DNA of 64,000 nucleotides from Acidimicrobiaceae bacterium. Its GTDB lineage: Bacteria; Actinomycetota; Acidimicrobiia; Acidimicrobiales; Aldehydirespiratoraceae. Positions 53,267-61,823 of this stretch are shown here, one piece after another (position 1 is the stretch's first letter; each line of letters opens with the position of its first letter). Under the pieces are notes generated by a model. It did not search any database, was not told the DNA's origin, and saw only the letters and a program-made list of their open reading frames with translations. The position numbers and the translations under genes were made by a program. Location of the stretch: the NCBI GenBank assembly GCA_028819005.1, contig JAPPMP010000005.1, positions 212,246 through 276,245 of the forward strand, given 5' to 3'.

Positions 53267-54976
53267 CTAGCCGCGTTCGCGGTTGACAGTGTCGACGAGC
53301 AGCGCAGCGATGGAGTCAACGCCGACGCGGGTTGTGTCACCTGTGGCTCGGGAAGTGAGTTCGACATCCCCGTCGGCCAATGCTCTCGGGCCGACGGTGA
53401 CCCGGTAGGGGACGCCGATCAGCTCCGCGTCGGCGAACTTCACACCCGCACGGGCATCACGGTCATCCAACAAAACGTCGACGCCTGCAGAGCGAAGATC
53501 GTTGTAGAGCGATTCGCCTGCTGCTGCCGATGCGTCGTCTTTGGTGTTCACGATGGTGATCACCACCTCGAACGGGGCAACGTTCAAGGGCCATAACAGA
53601 CCCTTGTCGTCATGGTGGATCTCGGCCACCGCGGCGACGTTGCGGCCGATGCCGATGCCGTAGCTGCCCATCACCAGCGGTTTCTGGTTGCCATTGGGAT
53701 CGAGCACCGACGCACCCAGCGCGTCGGAGTATTTGGTGCCGAGTTTGAAGATGTGGCCCGCCTCTATGCAGCGGACGATCTCAAGGGGAGTGCCGCAATT
53801 CTGGCAGGGCTCGTCGGCTTGGACTCTGCGCAGGTCGGCCCACTCGTCAACGGCGACGTCGCGGGCGATATCGACTCCGGACCAGTGCCAGTCGTCCTCA
53901 TTGGCGCCGGTGGTCAGACCGCGCCGGCCCTCGAGCGCGGGGTCGCAGACGACGCGCAAGCCGTCGACGTGTACGGCGCCCAGCGAACCGGGATTGGCGC
54001 CGAGGTGCTGAAGCGTTTCCTGAGCAGTCGCGGGCCGGACGTCTGCGGCTCCCGTGAAATCGGCGAGCTTCTGGATCTCAAGTTCGTGGTCGCCGCGCAG
54101 CAGGGCCAACGTCACTTCACCGTCGAGCACCATCACCATGGTCTTGATCTGGTGTACGGCCGAGGCCCCGCCCTCGATCGTCTCCAAATCGGCGATCGTG
54201 CGCACACCCGGGGTGGGGAAACGGGCCAACTCTGAGAGGTCCCGATCCTCAACGACAGACAGACGGGCTTTCGCTCGTTCAACGTTTGCTGCGTAGCCGC
54301 AATTGCCGCACAGCGCGATGTCGTCTTCGCCGGCGCTCGAAGGGACCATGAACTCGGTGGAACCTGAGCCGCCCATAGCCCCCGACGAGGCCTCGACGGG
54401 TATAGCGGGCAGGCCCAGGGCAGCGAAGATGCGCACATACGCATCGTGGTGGACGTCGAAACTGCGATCGAGGCCCGCTTCGTCGATGTCGAACGAATAC
54501 GAGTCCTTCATAGCGAACTCGCGAACCCTCAACAGACCACTCTTGGGGCGGGGCTCGTCGCGGAACTTCCACTGGATCTGATACCAGATCTGAGGCAGCG
54601 ACCTGTATGAGGTGATCTCCTGGGCGACGTCGGTGAAGATCTCCTCATGGGTCATCCCCAGAACGTTGTCGGCCCCCTTGCGATCGACGAGGCGGAACAT
54701 CTCCTCGCCCACCGCGTGCCAGCGGCCCGACTTCTTCCAGACCTCGGCGGGATGCATAGCCGGCAGCAGGAACTCTTGGCCACCGATGGCGTCCATCTCG
54801 CGTCGCACGATGGCGGCGACTTTTTCATGCACCCGCAACCCGAGCGGAAGCAGCGAGTAGTGGCCTGAGTGGAGTTGGCGGATGAACCCGCCGCGGATCA
54901 ACAGTTTGTGATTGGCTGCTTCGGCGTCGGCAGGCGGCTCGCGCAGAGTGGGCACGAAAAGGTTCGACCAGCGCAT
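53267..54976 (-). CDS. proS: Prolyl-tRNA synthetase (bacterial type)
   Basis: A 569-residue class II synthetase with the bacterial layout: catalytic core, inserted editing (INS/YbaK-like) domain and C-terminal anticodon-binding domain. The start MRWSNLFVPTLREPPADAEAANHKLLIRGGFIRQLHSG is typical. Motif 2 is WKFRDEPRPKSGLLRVREFAMKDSYSF and motif 3 is MGSYGIGIGRNVAAVAE. The ATG at 54976 was chosen over an in-frame start at 55024 on family grounds. It is divergent from the formate dehydrogenase operon. Confidence 0.97.
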   Translation of the reverse strand: MRWSNLFVPTLREPPADAEAANHKLLIRGGFIRQLHSGHYSLLPLGLRVHEKVAAIVRREMDAIGGQEFLLPAMHPAEVWKKSGRWHAVGEEMFRLVDRKGADNVLGMTHEEIFTDVAQEITSYRSLPQIWYQIQWKFRDEPRPKSGLLRVREFAMKDSYSFDIDEAGLDRSFDVHHDAYVRIFAALGLPAIPVEASSGAMGGSGSTEFMVPSSAGEDDIALCGNCGYAANVERAKARLSVVEDRDLSELARFPTPGVRTIADLETIEGGASAVHQIKTMVMVLDGEVTLALLRGDHELEIQKLADFTGAADVRPATAQETLQHLGANPGSLGAVHVDGLRVVCDPALEGRRGLTTGANEDDWHWSGVDIARDVAVDEWADLRRVQADEPCQNCGTPLEIVRCIEAGHIFKLGTKYSDALGASVLDPNGNQKPLVMGSYGIGIGRNVAAVAEIHHDDKGLLWPLNVAPFEVVITIVNTKDDASAAAGESLYNDLRSAGVDVLLDDRDARAGVKFADAELIGVPYRVTVGPRALADGDVELTSRATGDTTRVGVDSIAALLVDTVNRERG

Positions 54977-55053
54977 TGGGCGACGATATCCGAACGCCGA
55001 CTGCAAACACGAACATTGCCACAACGCATGATCGGCTGGAGCGCGCTGCGAAG

Positions 55054-55111
55054 CGCGTGATAATCACACGCGATTCGGGGCGGAAAGACACACCTGTTCC
55101 GCATTGCGGTA
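55054..55111 (+). promoter_or_regulatory. Regulatory region of the formate dehydrogenase operon
   Basis: GATAAT (55059-55064) is a plausible -10 and lies inside the perfect palindrome GTGAT-A-ATCAC (55057-55067), itself inside CGCGTG-N7-CACGCG (55054-55072). Downstream, GTTCCGCATTGCGGTAT (55096-55112) resembles the fhs operator GTTCCGTATTGCGGAAC with a degenerate right arm, placed between the predicted transcription start and the GTG at 55122. Confidence 0.5.
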
Positions 55112-55121
55112 TTGTTCCAAC

Positions 55122-57176
55122 GTGGAGAACGTTGCTGTAGACGACAGCGAAGCGAACACCCGACCAGCCCCCGAAGGACCGACTCGACAGGGGCTCAATC
55201 GCGGCAACCGCCGTCAGCGTTACGTCAAGCCCACCGAGCGGATCACGACTCCGATGGTGCGAGAAAACGGCGAACTGCGTGCCGCTTCATGGGATGAGGC
55301 ACTCACCCGCGCGGCGCAGGGTCTCGCCCGGGTCCGGGACCGGTACGGCGGCGAAGCGTTCGGCATGTTCAGCTGCTCCAAGTCGACCAACGAGATGAAC
55401 TACGCGGCGCAGAAGTTCATTCGCTGCGCGATGCGGTCCAACAACATCGACTCCTGCAATCGAACTTGACACGCACCTTCGGTCGTCGGTCTGGCGACTG
55501 TGTTCGGAGCAGGAGGAGGAACATCTTCATATGAAGAGGTGGAAGAGACCGATGTCGTCCTGTTGTGGGGTTCCAACGCCCGGGAGGCGCATCCGATCTA
55601 CTTCCATCATCTGTTGAAGGGCCTCGACAACGGAGCGAGAATGTACTCGGTCGATCCCCGCCGCACGAGCTCCTCGAAGTTCGCGGACGCCTGGCTCGGG
55701 CTCAACGTAGGCACCGACATCGCGCTGGCGAATGCCGTCGGGCGCGAGATCATCGCTGCGGGACTGCACAACACCGACTTCATCGCCCATTCCACACAGG
55801 GTTTTGAGCACTACAAGGCCGCGGTCGAGCAATACACGCTTGAGGCGGCCGAGGAGATCACGGGTGTGCCCGCCCACGCCATCCGCGAACTGGCACACGA
55901 TTACGCGACCGCTGACACCGCGCAGATTCTGTGGACCTTGGGCATCACCGAACACCACAACGCGGTTGAGAACGTCCTGTCATTGTGCAACCTGGCGCTG
56001 CTCACCGGGCATGTCGGCCGCTGGGGATCGGGGCTGGTACCGCTGCGCGGCCAGAACAACGTGCAGGGAGGCGGCGACATGGGTGCGCTGCCCAACAAGT
56101 TCCCCGGATTCCAAGACGTCGAGGATCCGGTTGCGCTCGCCAAGTTTGAAGCCGCCTACCACATGTCGCTGCCGAACAAACCCGGACTGCACCTCACCTT
56201 GATGTTCGAGGCGATGGAGCGGGGTGAAATCAAGGGGCTCTATGTGATCGGCGAGAACCCTGCAGATTCAGAAGCAGATGTGGCACATGCCCGCAAACTG
56301 CTCGACGGACTCGACATTCTCGTCGTGCAGGACATCCTGATGACCCGAACAGCCGAAATGGCTGACGTCGTGTTGCCTGCAGCGGTGGGATGGGCCGAAT
56401 CCGAGGGAACGGTCACTTCATCAGAAAGACGGGTGCAACGGGTTCGCGCCGCCGTCTCGCCACCTGGAGAGGCTCGTCAGGACACCGACATCATCGGCGA
56501 CCTCGCGAACCGTCTCGGCGTCGATTGGGGCACACCTACTCCCCAAGACCTGTGGGACGAACTCCGATCGCTGTCGCCGCTGCACGCGGGGATGAGCTGG
56601 GAGCGCCTGGAGTCTGAGGGCGGGCTCCAATGGCCCTGCAGAGACTCAGACGACCCCGGCAGTGCGTTCCTGCACGGCTGGCTGTGGGCCGACGACCTCG
56701 AGGGCCGCAATCCGGCGTCGTTCAGTGCGTGCCACCATGAGGGTCCCAAGGAACAGCTCAGCGACGAGTTCCCGCTTCGACTCACGACCGGACGAGCGCT
56801 CGACAGCTACAACACCGGCGTGCAGTCAGGGGGCTACGCGTCACCGATCCGCTATGGAGCCGGCGTCGACGTCAATCCGGCCGACGCTGCGCGACTCGGC
56901 CTCGGCGATGGCGACCGGGTGCGGGTATGTTCTCCCCGCGGCTCAGTCGAGACCAGTGTCCGGATCCAGCCCGACATTCCCGAGGGGCTCACCTTCACCA
57001 CCTTCCATTTCCCTGAACTGGTCGATGTGAACCAACTCACCAACCCCGAATGGGATCCGCGGTCCGGCACAGCCGAATTCAAAGCGGCGGCCGTGCGGAT
57101 AGAACCTGTGGAGAACCAACGACCGGAGCAGCTGACTCCGAGCACCGACCCCGCGACCACACCTGCTGATGGCTGA
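55122..57176 (+). CDS. fdhA: Formate dehydrogenase catalytic subunit, selenocysteine-containing
   Basis: A 684-residue molybdopterin oxidoreductase read through an in-frame TGA at 55467-55469 as selenocysteine 116. The context is NNIDSCNRT-Sec-HAPSVVGL, which matches the active site of formate dehydrogenases (Sec or Cys followed by His). A SECIS-like hairpin follows the codon. Downstream segments VLLWGSNAREAHPIYFHHLLKG, GMGA-like cofactor strands, IGENPADSEADVAHAR and the C-terminal molydop-binding domain (LRLTTGRALDSYNTG) are normal. The protein lacks the N-terminal CxxCxxxC [4Fe-4S] domain; that domain is encoded at 58959-59819. Start GTG at 55122 is chosen; TTG at 55104 is possible. The stop overlaps the next gene by 8 bp. 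It oxidises formate to CO2. Confidence 0.9.
55467..55500 (+). promoter_or_regulatory. UGA selenocysteine codon and SECIS-like hairpin
   Basis: After the TGA (55467-55469), bases 55482-55498 fold as GUCGUC-GGUCU-GGCGAC: six pairs closed by the pentaloop GGUCU, with two further outer pairs possible. The loop sequence GGUCU and its distance of about 18 bases from the UGA agree with the SelB-binding hairpin of E. coli fdhF. All bases are also coding in frame. Confidence 0.85.
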
Positions 57177-58962
57177 TCTTTTTATCGGCGATGACATCGC
57201 GGACGAGATTGAGACTGCTGCAGTGAAAGCCGCCATCGGGGTACCGACCGCAGTGGTCCGCGAGACTGAGCGTCTCGTCTACGGCGGTGCGAACCGTCGC
57301 CATGACCACCGCCATCTGCTTCTTCCGGCCCTTCATGGGTTGCAGAACGCCAAGGGATGGATCAGCCCCGGTGGCCTCAACCACGTCTGTGAGCTGTTGC
57401 AGGTACCGCCGGCGGAAGCTTACGGGGTCGCAACGTTCTATGAGATGTTCCGCCTCGACGAACCCGATCACCCCTCCGAGGTCGCTCATGTCACTCATGT
57501 CTGCGTTGACGCGGCCTGCCAGATCGCGGCCAACGAAGAACTGATCGCCGAGCTTGAGTCGAACGGGGAGCACGTTCATCGCTCGCCCTGCCTCGGACAA
57601 TGTGAACGGGCTCCGGCTCAGTTCCGCCAAGGAATCGGCAGGCCTGATTCTGTGCCTGCGGATGCTGTAGAGGTTGCCAGGCAGATACCGCAGCAGGGGG
57701 ATCCGTCGCTGAGGCTGCTGCGCAATGTCGGCGTGGTGGACCCCACCTCGCTCGATGCCTACCGGGCCAACGGCGGTTATCTGGCGCTTGCCAAAGCGAT
57801 TGAGATGGGGCCGGCTGAGGTGTGCACTGCAGTGGCTGACTCCGGCCTCTCCGGTCGCGGCGGAGCGGCTTTCCCCACTGGCGTCAAGTGGCGAGCTGTG
57901 GCCGCTGAGCGGGGGCGACCCAAACATGTTGTGGCCAACTGCGATGAGTCCGAGCCGGGCACGTTCAAGGACCGGATCGTGATGGAGCAAGACCCCTTCG
58001 CGGTGATCGAGTCGCTCACGCTCGCGGGTTTCGCGACAGGCGCCGAGAACGGTTGGATCTATATTCGCGGCGAGTATCCATTGGCCACCGCAAGGCTTGA
58101 GAATGCTGTGATCCAAGCTCGTGAGGCGGGCTTGCTCGGCGACGACGCGGCCGGGTCGGGGCATCATTTCGACATCGAGATCCGCAGGGGCGCCGGCGCT
58201 TACATCTGCGGCGAGGAAACCGCTCTGTTCGCTTCACTCGAGGGGTTCAGGGGTGAGCCGCGCAGCAAACCGCCGTTCCCGACGACGCATGGCTTGTTCA
58301 GAGAGCCGACCGCGATCAACAACCCTGAGACGCTGATCAACACTCTCGGCATCGTGCTCCACGGGGCGGAGGACTATCGAAGCAGAGGGACGGAGCGATC
58401 GCCGGGAACGAAGCTGCTGTGTGTGAGCGGAAGGGTGTCCGAACCAGGTCTCTACGAGGTGGAGTTCGGCACAACGCTCGGTCAGGTGCTGGATCTCGCG
58501 GGTCCTCTTACTGGGAGCGGCACTCTGGCTGCGGTGCTGATGGGTGGCGCGGCCGGGTCATTCGTAGGACCTGACGCTCTCGACATGCCTCTCACGTTGG
58601 AAGACACGCGTGAACGCGGCACCACGCTGGGTTCGGGTGTGGTGATGGCGTTCACCGATGAGATCGATATGACCGGCGTGCTCGTGCGCATCGCGGAGTT
58701 CTTCAAGAACGAGTCGTGCGGTCAATGTGTGCCTTGCCGTGTCGGCACTGTCCGCCAACACGAGACAATGGTGCAGATTCAAGCGAAGGGTTCTTTGTCG
58801 GCACAGCGCCGCAGTCTGGTTGACGACATCGCCGAGGTGATGGTCGACGCTTCTATTTGCGGACTCGGCCACACGGCGGCTTCTGCTGTCAATTCTGCTA
58901 TGGACCTTGGCCTGCTGTCGAAGTCCAACGGGGAAGGCCCCCAATTCAGGGAGAGATCGTGA
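57169..58962 (+). CDS. Fused NuoE/NuoF-like (FdsG-FdsB) diaphorase subunit
   Basis: A 597-residue fusion of the two NADH-linked subunits of soluble formate dehydrogenase. Residues 1-160 are the 24-kDa thioredoxin-like part with [2Fe-2S] ligands Cys112, Cys117 (HVCVDAACQ) and Cys141, Cys145 (SPCLGQCERAP). Residues about 200-597 are the 51-kDa FMN/NAD part: SGLSGRGGAAFPTGVKW, NCDESEPGTFKDR, GAGAYICGEETALFASLEG, and the [4Fe-4S] ligands ESCGQCVPCRVGT plus SICGLG. It passes electrons from the catalytic subunit to NAD+. The ATG lies inside the end of the catalytic gene, and its own stop overlaps the start of the third subunit. Confidence 0.94.
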   Translation: MADLFIGDDIADEIETAAVKAAIGVPTAVVRETERLVYGGANRRHDHRHLLLPALHGLQNAKGWISPGGLNHVCELLQVPPAEAYGVATFYEMFRLDEPDHPSEVAHVTHVCVDAACQIAANEELIAELESNGEHVHRSPCLGQCERAPAQFRQGIGRPDSVPADAVEVARQIPQQGDPSLRLLRNVGVVDPTSLDAYRANGGYLALAKAIEMGPAEVCTAVADSGLSGRGGAAFPTGVKWRAVAAERGRPKHVVANCDESEPGTFKDRIVMEQDPFAVIESLTLAGFATGAENGWIYIRGEYPLATARLENAVIQAREAGLLGDDAAGSGHHFDIEIRRGAGAYICGEETALFASLEGFRGEPRSKPPFPTTHGLFREPTAINNPETLINTLGIVLHGAEDYRSRGTERSPGTKLLCVSGRVSEPGLYEVEFGTTLGQVLDLAGPLTGSGTLAAVLMGGAAGSFVGPDALDMPLTLEDTRERGTTLGSGVVMAFTDEIDMTGVLVRIAEFFKNESCGQCVPCRVGTVRQHETMVQIQAKGSLSAQRRSLVDDIAEVMVDASICGLGHTAASAVNSAMDLGLLSKSNGEGPQFRERS

Positions 58963-59819
58963 CCGTTACTGAAGTCAGCGTGAACCTCACGATCAACGGA
59001 CAGGCCGTTTCGGTGCCTGAGGGCACTTCGATACACAAGGCCTGTGAGTCGGCCGGTATCGAGACGCCGACCCTGTGTTGGGCCGAGAACCTCACCCCGG
59101 TCAACGTCTGCCGGGTCTGCGTGGTGGAGGTGGAAGGCTCTCGAGCGCTTGTTCCCTCGTGCGCGCGCGCCGTTGAGGACGAGATGGTTGTGCAGACCGA
59201 CTCCCCTCGGGTTCGTCACAGTCGCAAGATGGTGCTCGAGTTCCTCGGTTCGAGTGTCGACTTGAGCCAGGCGACCGAGTTGGCCGAGTGGATGCGCCAC
59301 TACGGCGCGGACCCGGATCGATATGACCAACCCGGCCTGGTGGCCGAGCGGATCAGCGAGGAGCCGAAGATTCAGGACGACCTCTACATCCGCGACTACG
59401 ACAAGTGCGTCTTGTGCTACAAGTGTGTTGAGGCTTGCGGCGACGACGCGCAGCACACCTATGCCATCGCGGTCAGCGGACGTGGTTTCGATGCGCGGAT
59501 TTCCACGGAGTTCGACACTGTATTGCCTGATTCAGCGTGCGTTTACTGCGGCAACTGCATCGGAGTGTGTCCGACCGGGGCGATCCAGTTCAAGACCGAG
59601 TTCGATATGCGGGCAGCGGGGGAGTGGCGCCCTGACGAACAGGACGTCACGACGACGGTCTGCTCGTTCTGCGGTGTCGGCTGCAACCTCGAGTTGCACA
59701 CCCAAGACGACAGGATTGTGAAGGTCACCTCGCCGGCAGATCACTCCGTCACTCACGGCCACCTCTGCATCAAGGGCCGTTTCGGCTGGCAATACGTCCA
59801 ACCCCCCACCCGCAAGTGA
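58959..59819 (+). CDS. Stand-alone N-terminal Fe-S half of formate dehydrogenase alpha
   Basis: A 286-residue electron-transfer subunit. In order: a [2Fe-2S] ferredoxin domain (Cys40, 51, 54, 68), a NADH-dehydrogenase-G-type segment, two [4Fe-4S] clusters (DKCVLCYKCVEACGD at 149-162; CVYCGNCIGVCPTG at 194-207), and a complete molybdopterin-type [4Fe-4S] domain (VCSFCGVGC with Cys235, 238, 242, and Cys270 in HLCIKGRFGWQYVQ). The last domain is normally the start of the catalytic chain; here the gene ends right after it (PPTRK). It is the exact missing half of FdhA at 55122-57176. GTG at 58959 has GGGAGAG upstream and overlaps the preceding stop. Confidence 0.92.
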   Translation: MTVTEVSVNLTINGQAVSVPEGTSIHKACESAGIETPTLCWAENLTPVNVCRVCVVEVEGSRALVPSCARAVEDEMVVQTDSPRVRHSRKMVLEFLGSSVDLSQATELAEWMRHYGADPDRYDQPGLVAERISEEPKIQDDLYIRDYDKCVLCYKCVEACGDDAQHTYAIAVSGRGFDARISTEFDTVLPDSACVYCGNCIGVCPTGAIQFKTEFDMRAAGEWRPDEQDVTTTVCSFCGVGCNLELHTQDDRIVKVTSPADHSVTHGHLCIKGRFGWQYVQPPTRK

Positions 59820-59825
59820 GTCAGC

Positions 59826-60053
59826 CTATAGCGGTGCTAGATCCCTCAACTTGCTTTGGAGTTTTGGCCCGAACTCCATTCGAAAGGATGAGGAGTAAAC
59901 CGAATTCGGGTCAACCGAGTAACCTAGCATGTAGAGTTCTGCAACAATTTCTGTCAGCCATTCCAGTGCGTCATCCGGTTCCAGAACGAGAGTTGCCGTG
60001 GTCGCCACCTCTCTTCCAGTTATCGGCCTTTGCTCCCTGCCTCTGTAGGACAC
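59826..60053 (-). CDS. Hypothetical protein in low-GC islet (75 aa)
   Basis: No family recognised. A 75-residue acidic-to-neutral protein (for example LEPDDALEWLTEIVAELYMLGYS) with a predicted helix and no membrane segment. GTG start at 60053 lies 12 bp after the stop of the small gene upstream on the same strand. Base composition is clearly poorer in G+C than in the neighbouring operons, which suggests acquisition from elsewhere. The pair could be a small two-gene module (toxin-antitoxin or immunity type), but nothing in the sequence proves that. Confidence 0.45.
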   Translation of the reverse strand: MSYRGREQRPITGREVATTATLVLEPDDALEWLTEIVAELYMLGYSVDPNSVYSSSFRMEFGPKLQSKLRDLAPL

Positions 60054-60065
60054 TGCAGATTCACT

Positions 60066-60233
60066 CTAGCCGCGGTCATCCTTGTAGACGACGCATTGGC
60101 CATCGCTCAGTTCAGCGAACTCCCGAAGTGAAAGTTCAAGCGTAGATTCACCGTTCTCCAGGTCTTGGCGAGGAATCTCCTCTCCGTCAAAGGTGGTGAA
60201 AAATTCGCGGGTCCGAATTGCCCGTTCTGACAT
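60066..60233 (-). CDS. Hypothetical protein in low-GC islet (55 aa or longer)
   Basis: No family recognised. The 55-residue version starts at ATG 60233 (MSERAIRTREFFTTFDGEEIPRQD); an in-frame start at 60353 would give 95 residues, but the extra part is poorly convincing. The sequence is acidic and soluble. Together with the gene at 59826-60053 it forms a tight pair on the minus strand, convergent with the formate dehydrogenase operon. Confidence 0.45.
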   Translation of the reverse strand: MSERAIRTREFFTTFDGEEIPRQDLENGESTLELSLREFAELSDGQCVVYKDDRG

Positions 60234-60453
60234 TATTGTAATCCGTTGATTTGATTTCTGTGTCGCGTGTCGGTCTTTTATTTCACAAATCGCTCCCAAA
60301 GCGACAACAGTATGTTCATAATCTATGCCGTTCTTCATAGTTTTGGAACTCATGATTTTGGCCCCGTTTGGCGTATCTCGGTTCGCTTCTGTAACACCAT
60401 CTTATTGAATATCTGTTATGAAATCGACTCCGGGAGAGGGCGGGAGGTGCCGT
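60234..60453. other. A/T-richer spacer between islet and MFS gene
   Basis: About 220 bases of visibly lower G+C than the rest of the window. No convincing gene; T-runs and A-runs (for example CTTTTATTTCACAAAT at 60275) could contain the promoter of the small minus-strand genes. No terminal repeats or transposase remnants are visible. Confidence 0.5.
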
Positions 60454-61740
60454 TCAGCGTCGCCGGGTGGTGACGAGGGGGTACAGGGCGGCGACCACGA
60501 GGCTGAGGGCGGCTACTCCAGCCCAGTGGCTGAGGCTTCCGAAACTGCTCCGCTCAACGATCACACCCGAAGCGAGTCCGGCGACAGCCCCCGAGGCGAC
60601 CATCGTGAAATCGGCTGCCCCCTGCACGTTCGCTCGTTCGTGTGCGGGGAATGAGCCTGTGAGCAGAGAACTGCCGGCGATCATCGCGAACGACCAGCCC
60701 AAGCCGATCAGGAACAGTCCGACGAACACGCCGAGGCTGTCGGCAGGGTCTGTGTGTGATGCCATTTCACCCCCGACAAAGAGGACCACGCCGGCAGCGG
60801 CCACCATTGCCTCGGTGGGCAACCGGTCGACGAACCAGCCGACAACGGGAGCAAAAAAGAACATGCCGACGATGTGAAGGCTGATGACCAACCCGATGAT
60901 TTGAGTCTCGTGGTGGCCGTCGTCCATGTGCAGCGGCGTGACGGTCATTATCGCAACCATCACTGCCTGGCCCACGGCCATGGCGCCGACTGCTATCAGA
61001 GCCGTCTGGTGGCGTCCAATGGCTGTGAAGCTGTCAACGAGCCTTGGTCGCGCGGCCGGGTCGTTCTGATCGTTGCGCGCGGGCCCGGCCGGTGCGGATT
61101 CGGACAGGCTTGCCGCCAAGGTCAGGGGATCCGGGCGGAGTTTGATCTGGACGACAAGCCCGGCTACAGCGAACACCAACGCGCCCATGAGGTACGGACC
61201 CGACAGGCGGGGCAGGTCGAGCTGTTCTGCGAACCAGCCGGTCGGGCCGAGAGCAACCGTCGGGCCGAGCACCGAACCGATCGACGACGCCCATACCAGC
61301 AGTCCGATCGTGCGGGCCCGACGATCAGGCGGGGCCAGATCCGCGGCGGCGTAGCGAGCCGCCAGGTTTGTGCCGTTGCCGACGCCGATTGCGAAAGCAC
61401 CCGCTACCAACAGGGGGTAAATGTCGGCGAGCACCGAGACGAAAGCGACAAGAGAACCGACCCCGGCGACGGTCCAACCGATCCGCAGACCCGGGCGTCG
61501 TCCGTTGGCGGTCATGTAACGGGCCAACGGGACTGCTGCTATGGCGCCGCCGATACTGATCATGGTGGCGGCCAGCGTCGCCAGGCCGTCGCTGCCGGTG
61601 ATGTCCTCGGCTGCCAGGCTGGTTGCCGAGAAGCCGCCGGCCATTCCCATGCCAGCAGGCCCCACCGACAACATCAACACGATCAATGTCCGGCGCTGGA
61701 TCGCCTCAGTGTCGGGAGTGGCAGTGATCACCGCAGTCAC
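60454..61740 (-). CDS. Major facilitator superfamily transporter
   Basis: A 428-residue MFS carrier with about twelve membrane segments in two halves separated by a charged loop (SESAPAGPARNDQNDPAARPRLVDSF). The usual MFS loop 2-3 motif is represented by IAAVPLARYMTANGRRPGLRIG. GTG at 61740 is the likely start; upstream sequence in frame lies over the divergent mttB-like gene. The substrate cannot be read; drug or metabolite efflux is common, and its position beside amine-catabolism genes allows import or export of such a compound. Confidence 0.85.
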   Translation of the reverse strand: MTAVITATPDTEAIQRRTLIVLMLSVGPAGMGMAGGFSATSLAAEDITGSDGLATLAATMISIGGAIAAVPLARYMTANGRRPGLRIGWTVAGVGSLVAFVSVLADIYPLLVAGAFAIGVGNGTNLAARYAAADLAPPDRRARTIGLLVWASSIGSVLGPTVALGPTGWFAEQLDLPRLSGPYLMGALVFAVAGLVVQIKLRPDPLTLAASLSESAPAGPARNDQNDPAARPRLVDSFTAIGRHQTALIAVGAMAVGQAVMVAIMTVTPLHMDDGHHETQIIGLVISLHIVGMFFFAPVVGWFVDRLPTEAMVAAAGVVLFVGGEMASHTDPADSLGVFVGLFLIGLGWSFAMIAGSSLLTGSFPAHERANVQGAADFTMVASGAVAGLASGVIVERSSFGSLSHWAGVAALSLVVAALYPLVTTRRR

Positions 61741-61823
61741 CCTAACGGTTGCGGAGAACAGCCGAAGATCACAGGCGGTTCGGGGCTCCTGACGAGGTTG
61801 GAACTGGTAGTGTGACGGGTCAC

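Noticed and set aside
55467-55469. A stop codon breaking the formate dehydrogenase gene (pseudogene or frameshift)
   Set aside because: The frame continues in the same phase with perfect family sequence on both sides, the codon is at the catalytic Sec/Cys position, and a SECIS-like hairpin follows.
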